Assembly: GCA_001438005.1 (NCBI GenBank)
Contig: LIBO01000019.1
Span: forward strand, 1-10,349
Direction of reading: 5' to 3'
Length of the DNA stretch: 10,349 nucleotides
Source of the DNA: Verrucomicrobia subdivision 6 bacterium BACL9 MAG-120507-bin52
GTDB taxonomy: Bacteria > Verrucomicrobiota > Verrucomicrobiia > Methylacidiphilales > Verrucolacustridaceae
Positions 6,218 to 10,349 of the stretch are shown here, one piece after another. The stretch's first letter is position 1; every line of letters starts with the position of its first letter. A model generated the notes under the pieces. That model did no database searches. It saw only the letters and a program-made list of their open reading frames with translations, and was not told the origin of the DNA. The position numbers and the translations under genes are program-made.

Positions 6218-6252
6218 CGAAAGAAACCAGGCTAAAAAAAGGAGATGGAAGT

Positions 6253-7677
6253 ATGACGATACAAAACGTGATCGGATGGCGCCCTCTACTGGTGCTGTCA
6301 GTATTTTGGATGTCGCTGATGGGGGGTTCTACCCTCGTCGCCCAAACCGAGACTGTGACGGAAACCAAGGTTGTGGTGGAACAGACCACGACCGAGGTCA
6401 AAGAAGAGGCCGCCAAAGACGGTCCCTCAATAGAGCTTTTCACCACCAACAACCTCTGGATGATGATCGCGGCTGCCTTAGTTTTTATCATGCACCTCGG
6501 TTTCGCCTCGCTTGAGGCGGGACTGACCCGGTCGAAAAATACCGTCAACATCCTCACCAAGAACCTGTTGGTGCTGGCCATCGGGATCGTCACCTACACT
6601 TTTATCGGTTTCAACCTGATGTACCCGGGATTTGCGGATGGTGACTCCCAGTTCTGGCTCAAATTTGCCGGATTTGGCATTGGCACCGACGCCGCGGGCG
6701 TCACTTCCGCCTACAACGTGGGTTACACCTACTGGACGGACTTCCTCTTCCAGGCCATGTTTGCGGCCACCGCCGCCACCATCGTTTCGGGCGCCGTCGC
6801 GGAGCGCATTAAACTCTCGTCCTTTCTCATCTTCACGATCCCGTTCGTTGCCATCGCCTATCCTGTGGCCGGATCGTGGAAGTGGGGCAACGGCTGGCTC
6901 AACCGCCTGGAGACCCCGTTTTATGACTTCGCGGGTTCCACTCTCGTTCACTCCGTGGGCGGGTGGGGCGCACTCGCCGGGGCGATCGTCCTCGGCCCCC
7001 GCTTGGGCAAGTACCTCACCAACGGGAAGATTCGTCCGATCCTCGGGCACTCCATGCCGCTGGCCACCATCGGTGTGTTTTTGCTGTGGCTCGGCTGGTT
7101 TGGCTTTAACGGCGGCTCCGTTCTCTCGGCCGACCCCGGCTTAGTTTCCCTTACCCTAGTGACGACCACCCTGGCCGCCTCGGCTGGTGCCCTCGGGGCC
7201 ACCGCCACGAGCTGGCTTCTCATCAAGAAGCCGGATCTCACCATGATCCTGAATGGCACCCTTGCTGGGCTCGTCGGCATTACCGCTGGCGCGGATCAGA
7301 TGACCCCGAACGGGTCCCTGCTGATCGGGCTGATCGCAGGGTTCCTCGTGGTGATCTCGGTCGTGGCGTTGGACCGAATAAAGATTGATGACCCGGTCGG
7401 CGCGATCTCGGTCCACTTGATCTGTGGTATCTGGGGCACGCTGGCGGTCGGCCTGCTTGGAGCCAAGGCCAGCAGCGCCCAGCTCTGGAGCCAACTTATC
7501 GGTGTGGTCGCCTACGGCGTCTTTGCCTTTGTCTTCGCGTTGGTCGCCTTCTTCATAATCAAGTCTTTCTTCGGCCTGCGAGTCAGCGCGGAGGAGGAGT
7601 CGAAGGGTCTCGACGTTGGCGAGCACGGGCTTGAGGCCTATCCGGACTTCGAAGGCGTCTCGGAGCGCTTGAGCTAA
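6253..7677 (+). CDS. amt: Ammonium transporter, Amt1-like subfamily
   Basis: An inner-membrane channel of the Amt/Mep/Rh family that takes up ammonium; it forms trimers and is normally blocked by a PII protein. The 474 residues start with a signal-peptide-like segment (about 8-30, VFWMSLMGGSTLVA) and a Thr/Glu/Lys-rich linker (31-57), then 11 expected membrane helices. Seen: MHLGFASLEAGLTRSKN (80-96), typical of the Amt1-like branch rather than the FYGG form of E. coli AmtB; FQAMFAATAATIVSGAVAERI; the recruiting Asp225 in DFAGSTLVH; the twin pore histidines His233 and His388 (ISVHLICGIWG); GWFGFNGGS; and the cytoplasmic tail GLDVGEHGLEAY that PII-regulated Amt proteins share. The Phe equivalent to E. 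coli F107 (Phe170) is kept; that equivalent to F215 appears to be Leu. It is the first gene after the sigma-54 promoter and has a strong AAAGGAG. Confidence 0.95.
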   Translation: MTIQNVIGWRPLLVLSVFWMSLMGGSTLVAQTETVTETKVVVEQTTTEVKEEAAKDGPSIELFTTNNLWMMIAAALVFIMHLGFASLEAGLTRSKNTVNILTKNLLVLAIGIVTYTFIGFNLMYPGFADGDSQFWLKFAGFGIGTDAAGVTSAYNVGYTYWTDFLFQAMFAATAATIVSGAVAERIKLSSFLIFTIPFVAIAYPVAGSWKWGNGWLNRLETPFYDFAGSTLVHSVGGWGALAGAIVLGPRLGKYLTNGKIRPILGHSMPLATIGVFLLWLGWFGFNGGSVLSADPGLVSLTLVTTTLAASAGALGATATSWLLIKKPDLTMILNGTLAGLVGITAGADQMTPNGSLLIGLIAGFLVVISVVALDRIKIDDPVGAISVHLICGIWGTLAVGLLGAKASSAQLWSQLIGVVAYGVFAFVFALVAFFIIKSFFGLRVSAEEESKGLDVGEHGLEAYPDFEGVSERLS

Positions 7678-7704
7678 AACGGGTAACTGTGCTTGGGTGT
7701 TGAA

Positions 7705-9177
7705 ATGAAATTATCCTCCCTGATCCGCTTGGGCACCCAAGCCCTCTGCCTAGGGGCGATCTCCTGGGTCGTCGCCGCCAATGCGGCGGCGGCCCAAGAG
7801 CCGTCCCTCGAACAACGCATCGCCGGCCTCGAAGCTTACCTCGGCAACGGGGATCCCACCGCCACCTTGAAAAACGATGCGGGCGAGATCCGCAAGGGCC
7901 TTACCACCGCCTCGGTGGGGATTCCCGGCCCGGCTCACAACGTCTGGCTGATGGTCTCCACCGCGCTGGTGCTGTTCATGACCCTGCCAGGGCTGGCCCT
8001 ATTCTACGGGGGCTTGGTTCGCAGCAAGAACGTCCTCTCGGTCCTGGCCCAATGTCTTGGCATCGCCGGACTGGTCACCATCCTTTGGTGGGCGGCCGGA
8101 TATAGCCTAGTGTTCGGAAAAAACCTTGCCAGTCCGGTGATCGGCGGGCTGGAGTTTGCTTTCTTCCAAGGGGTGACGTCCGCGCCGAACACGGACTACG
8201 CCTTCTGGATTTCCCAAAATGTCTTCTCTATGTTCCAGTTGACCTTCGCCATCATCACGCCGGCCCTCATCGTCGGCGCGATCGCTGAGCGCATGAAGTT
8301 CTCGGCCGTGCTACTCTTTGTTGGCGCTTGGATGTTTATCGTTTACTTTCCCCTGGCTCACATGGTTTGGGGAAGCACCGGCTTGATGAACGGGGTTTGG
8401 AATGCCGATGCGGCTATTAAGTCGATCGACTTTGCTGGAGGAACCGTGGTTCACATGTCCTCCGGTTGGTCGGCTTTGGTTTTGGCGATTATTCTCGGCC
8501 CGCGGATGGGGCTGGGGAAAGAGGCGATGCCTCCCCACAGCATGGTGCTATGTATGGTGGGCACGGCGATTCTCTGGGTCGGCTGGTACGGGTTCAACGC
8601 CGGCTCGGCCCTCGCGGCGGACGTTGTGGCGGCAAACGCCTTCTGCACCACTACCCTAGCGGCCGGTGTGGCCGCGTTTGCGTGGGCGGTGGCGGAGTAC
8701 TTCGACAAAGGGAAGGCGAGCGTCCTCGGCCTATGCTCGGGCGTGGTGGCCGGACTGGTTACGATCACCCCCGCGGCCGGCTTTGTTACCTCCGGCAGTG
8801 CCGTCCTCATCGGGATCGCCGCCGGCATCGTCCCGTGGTTTTTCTGCACCCGAGTAAAGAAGTGGTTCAAGTACGACGACGCCCTCGACACCTTCGGCGT
8901 GCACGCCGTCGGCGGCACTCTCGGGGCGTTGCTGACTGGCGTCTTCGCGACGACCGAGGTCAACGGCGCCTTGAGCACGAACCTAGCCAATCTAGTCGGC
9001 AAGGACCTTTATGTGGAGCAGTTGAAGGCGATCGCGGTGACCTTAGTCCTATCGATCGTCGGCACGGCCGTGATCGCGCACGTCATCAAGTCCCTCCTCG
9101 GCTTACGGCCCACGCCGGAAGCGGAGCGCGAGGGCCTGGATGTCAACGACCACGAGGAGAAGGGCTACATCTACTAA
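7705..9177 (+). CDS. amtB: Ammonium transporter, AmtB type
   Basis: The second Amt channel, 490 residues, closer to E. coli AmtB than its upstream partner. A signal peptide covers about residues 1-30 (ALCLGAISWVVAANAAAAQ), followed by a periplasmic segment with LEQRIAGLEAYLGNGDP (35-51) before the first helix. Seen: LFMTLPGLALFYGGLVRSKN (90-109), Phe181 and Phe313 as the likely gate pair, Trp222 in PLAHMVWG, Asp242 and His250 in DFAGGTVVH, His400 in DTFGVHAVGGTLG, GWYGFNAGSALAAD, and the C-terminal tail REGLDVNDHEEKGY that contacts PII. All key residues are intact. I prefer ATG 7705 over TTG 7693 because it begins the signal peptide directly; neither has a good ribosome binding site. It lies 27 bp after amtB1, so expression probably depends on read-through from the sigma-54 promoter. 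Confidence 0.95.
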   Translation: MKLSSLIRLGTQALCLGAISWVVAANAAAAQEPSLEQRIAGLEAYLGNGDPTATLKNDAGEIRKGLTTASVGIPGPAHNVWLMVSTALVLFMTLPGLALFYGGLVRSKNVLSVLAQCLGIAGLVTILWWAAGYSLVFGKNLASPVIGGLEFAFFQGVTSAPNTDYAFWISQNVFSMFQLTFAIITPALIVGAIAERMKFSAVLLFVGAWMFIVYFPLAHMVWGSTGLMNGVWNADAAIKSIDFAGGTVVHMSSGWSALVLAIILGPRMGLGKEAMPPHSMVLCMVGTAILWVGWYGFNAGSALAADVVAANAFCTTTLAAGVAAFAWAVAEYFDKGKASVLGLCSGVVAGLVTITPAAGFVTSGSAVLIGIAAGIVPWFFCTRVKKWFKYDDALDTFGVHAVGGTLGALLTGVFATTEVNGALSTNLANLVGKDLYVEQLKAIAVTLVLSIVGTAVIAHVIKSLLGLRPTPEAEREGLDVNDHEEKGYIY

Positions 9178-9179
9178 AC

Positions 9180-9191
9180 GGGGTTCACCCC
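9180..9191 (+). other. Small GC hairpin right after the amtB2 stop
   Basis: GGGG (9180-9183) pairs with CCCC (9188-9191) around TTCA, three bases after the TAA and 18 nt before the glnK1 start. No T-run follows. It may protect the upstream message or separate translation of the two genes. Confidence 0.3.
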
Positions 9192-9209
9192 AGAAAGAAG
9201 GCAACTCGT

Positions 9210-9554
9210 ATGGCACTGAAAAAAATCGAAGCAATTATCAAACCCTTTAAGCTGGAGGAAGTGAAGGAAGCCCTTCATGAAGCCGGCGTCGAGGGAATGA
9301 CGGTAACCGAGGTGAAGGGTTTTGGCCGCCAAAAGGGCCACACCGAAATCTACCGGGGTAGCGAGTACACGGTGGATTTTCTCCCCAAGGTAAAGCTGGA
9401 GATCATTCTCGACTCCGCCTCGGTGGAGAAAGCCACCGCCGCCATCATCAAATCCGCTAAGACGGGAAAAATCGGGGACGGCAAAATCTTTGTCCTTCCG
9501 GTGGATGAGGCCATCCGCATCCGCACGGAAGACAAAGGCGCGAAAGCGATCTAA
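9210..9554 (+). CDS. glnK: PII nitrogen regulatory protein, first copy (GlnK/GlnB)
   Basis: A 114-residue PII signal protein, a cytoplasmic trimer that binds ATP/ADP and 2-oxoglutarate and gates Amt channels and other nitrogen enzymes. The T-loop carries the uridylylation motif YRGSEY, with Tyr53 equivalent to Tyr51 of E. coli GlnB (two extra N-terminal residues). Also seen: KPFKLEEVKEAL, TEVKGFGRQKGHTE, FLPKVKLEI and the nucleotide-binding C-terminal signature TGKIGDGKIFVLP with IRIRTED. Linkage to amtB is why glnK is used; GlnB and GlnK cannot be told apart by sequence alone. It starts 32 bp after amtB2 with GAAGG about 9 nt before ATG. It shares 100 of 114 residues with the second copy; the differences are in residues 23-32 and 66-82 and near the C-terminus, while the T-loop is identical. 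Confidence 0.96.
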   Translation: MALKKIEAIIKPFKLEEVKEALHEAGVEGMTVTEVKGFGRQKGHTEIYRGSEYTVDFLPKVKLEIILDSASVEKATAAIIKSAKTGKIGDGKIFVLPVDEAIRIRTEDKGAKAI

Positions 9555-9569
9555 AAGATCGATTTCGGG

Positions 9570-9628
9570 CGTGACGAGGTCCACGGTGGGGAGGTATGAC
9601 AATCCTTCCCCTGTGGGCCTGTCTCACG
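9570..9628 (+). repeat. 59-nt interrupted inverted repeat between the two PII genes
   Basis: Three stacked paired blocks form one long hairpin: CGTGA (9570-9574) with TCACG (9624-9628); GGTCCAC (9578-9584) with GTGGGCC (9613-9619, one G-U); GGGGAGG (9588-9594) with CTTCCCC (9605-9611, one G-U); the loop is about 10 nt. Nineteen base pairs in all, separated by small asymmetric internal loops. There is no T-run, so it is not a standard intrinsic terminator. It may be an RNA processing, stabilising or attenuating element between glnK1 and glnK2, or a small palindromic insertion. Confidence 0.6.
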
Positions 9629-9656
9629 AGGGAACAACCAAGAAAGAACGAAACCT

Positions 9657-10001
9657 ATGGCACTGAAAAAAATCGAAGCAATTATCAAGCCCTTTAAGCT
9701 GGAGGAGGTGAAGGAAGCTTTGACCGAAGTGGGCATCGAAGGCATGACCGCAACGGAGGTTAAAGGATTTGGCCGTCAAAAAGGGCACACCGAAATCTAT
9801 CGTGGCAGTGAATACACCGTGGATTTCCTCCCAAAAGTAAAGTTGGAGATCGTCCTGCCTGAGGCGTCGGTTGAGAAAGCCATTGCGGCGATTTTGAAAG
9901 CGGCCAAGACGGGCAAAATTGGTGACGGCAAAATTTTTGTCCTACCGTTGGATGAGGTGATTCGCATCCGCACGGAGGATAAGGGAGAGAAGGCGGTCTG
10001 A
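9657..10001 (+). CDS. glnK: PII nitrogen regulatory protein, second copy (GlnK/GlnB)
   Basis: A second 114-residue PII protein with the same role as the copy 102 bp upstream. The uridylylation motif YRGSEY (Tyr53), TEVKGFGRQKGHTE and TGKIGDGKIFVLP are intact, so it should be functional. Relative to the first copy it has, for example, T23, V25, P68-E69 for D68-S69, and E111. The first 62 nt of the two genes differ at only two positions, both silent, while synonymous differences are frequent further on. No strong ribosome binding site precedes it (AAGAAAGAACGAAACCT). It is 46 bp before glnA. Two PII proteins may form mixed trimers or divide work between Amt gating and control of glutamine synthetase; which does which cannot be read here. 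Confidence 0.96.
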   Translation: MALKKIEAIIKPFKLEEVKEALTEVGIEGMTATEVKGFGRQKGHTEIYRGSEYTVDFLPKVKLEIVLPEASVEKAIAAILKAAKTGKIGDGKIFVLPLDEVIRIRTEDKGEKAV

Positions 10002-10047
10002 CCTGCCCAAAGGCAAATCATCACCACAAGACAAAGGAGCAAAAGCA

Positions 10048-10349
10048 ATGAACGAAAAACATCTGAATGCAAAATCGGGCAAAGAGGTCTTGGCCTTCGC
10101 CAAGGCGAACAACTGTCGCTTGGTGGACTATAAATTCTGTGACATTCCCGGCACTTGGCAGCACTTTACCACCACGCTGGCCGAATTAGAAGAATCTACC
10201 TTCAAAGAGGGACTCGGCTTCGACGGATCCTCAATCCGCGGATGGAAATCGATCAACTCCTCCGACATGTTGGTCCTGCCGGATCCAGCGACGGCCATGA
10301 TTGATCCGTTCAACGCGGAACCGACCCTCAGCCTCGTTTGCACCGTGAT
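10048..10349 (+). CDS. glnA: Glutamine synthetase type I, N-terminal part (3'-truncated by window)
   Basis: Glutamine synthetase makes glutamine from glutamate, ammonium and ATP in the cytoplasm and is the main entry of ammonium into metabolism. Only the first 100 residues are in the window. They match the N-terminal beta-grasp domain of GSI: VDYKFCDIPGTWQHFTTTL, the highly conserved GFDGSSIRGW (with the Asp and Trp that reach the neighbouring subunit's active site), INSSDMLVLPDPATA and IDPFNAEPTL. A perfect AAAGGAG lies 8 nt before the ATG. The position directly after two Amt and two PII genes supports joint nitrogen control. The adenylylation Tyr and the metal-binding residues lie outside the window. 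Confidence 0.95.
   Translation, partial: MNEKHLNAKSGKEVLAFAKANNCRLVDYKFCDIPGTWQHFTTTLAELEESTFKEGLGFDGSSIRGWKSINSSDMLVLPDPATAMIDPFNAEPTLSLVCTV

Noticed and set aside
6174..6255. Glutamine riboswitch (glnA RNA motif) in the amtB1 leader
   Set aside because: Only the hairpin plus a GACGAAAG stretch resemble it; the closing P1 helix and the AGUA part are not found. The known motif is mainly cyanobacterial, so it is kept only as a low-interest observation.
8466..9209. Long plus-strand open frame overlapping amtB2 and running into glnK1
   Set aside because: Its product is an Arg/Gly-rich out-of-frame translation of amtB2; only the glnK1 part from 9210 is real.

Overview
The window reads as a chromosomal segment of a free-living Gram-negative bacterium with moderately high GC. 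The style of the MnmG, Amt and EF-Ts proteins, together with the paired Amt and paired PII genes ahead of glnA, points tentatively to the PVC group, most likely Verrucomicrobiota. This is inference from sequence style; no marker in the window proves it. No tRNA, rRNA, CRISPR array, insertion sequence or prophage gene is visible.

Left part (1-3430, + strand): the 3' end of an ABC exporter gene cut by the window edge, a nitroreductase-family gene, and directly abutting it mnmG (tRNA U34 modification). Inside mnmG lies a perfect 16-bp palindrome, TGTTCCACGTGGAACA (2331-2346), that matches the chromosomal centromere site parS bound by ParB. It sits at the end of a protein segment about 17 residues longer than in E. 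coli MnmG. This is the most striking observation in the window.

Middle part (3464-5983): a convergent gene for a predicted exported protein of unknown function (- strand) with a TTGACA-type promoter almost on top of its start codon; then a 306-bp gene-poor gap with a REP-like structured element of two 22-bp units and two stacked hairpins just ahead of the ribosome binding site of rpsB; then rpsB and tsf, the usual S2/EF-Ts pair, without pyrH and frr directly after.

Right part (5984-10349, + strand): a nitrogen assimilation cluster. A near-perfect sigma-54 promoter (6149-6164) precedes two ammonium channel genes of different subfamilies (amtB1, amtB2), two PII signal protein genes (88% identical proteins) and the start of glnA (glutamine synthetase I). 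All face one way with short gaps, so they probably form one operon or a nested set of transcripts: ammonium enters through the Amt channels, PII proteins gate the channels and report nitrogen status, and glutamine synthetase fixes the ammonium. A 59-nt interrupted hairpin separates the two PII genes and may adjust transcript stability or downstream expression.
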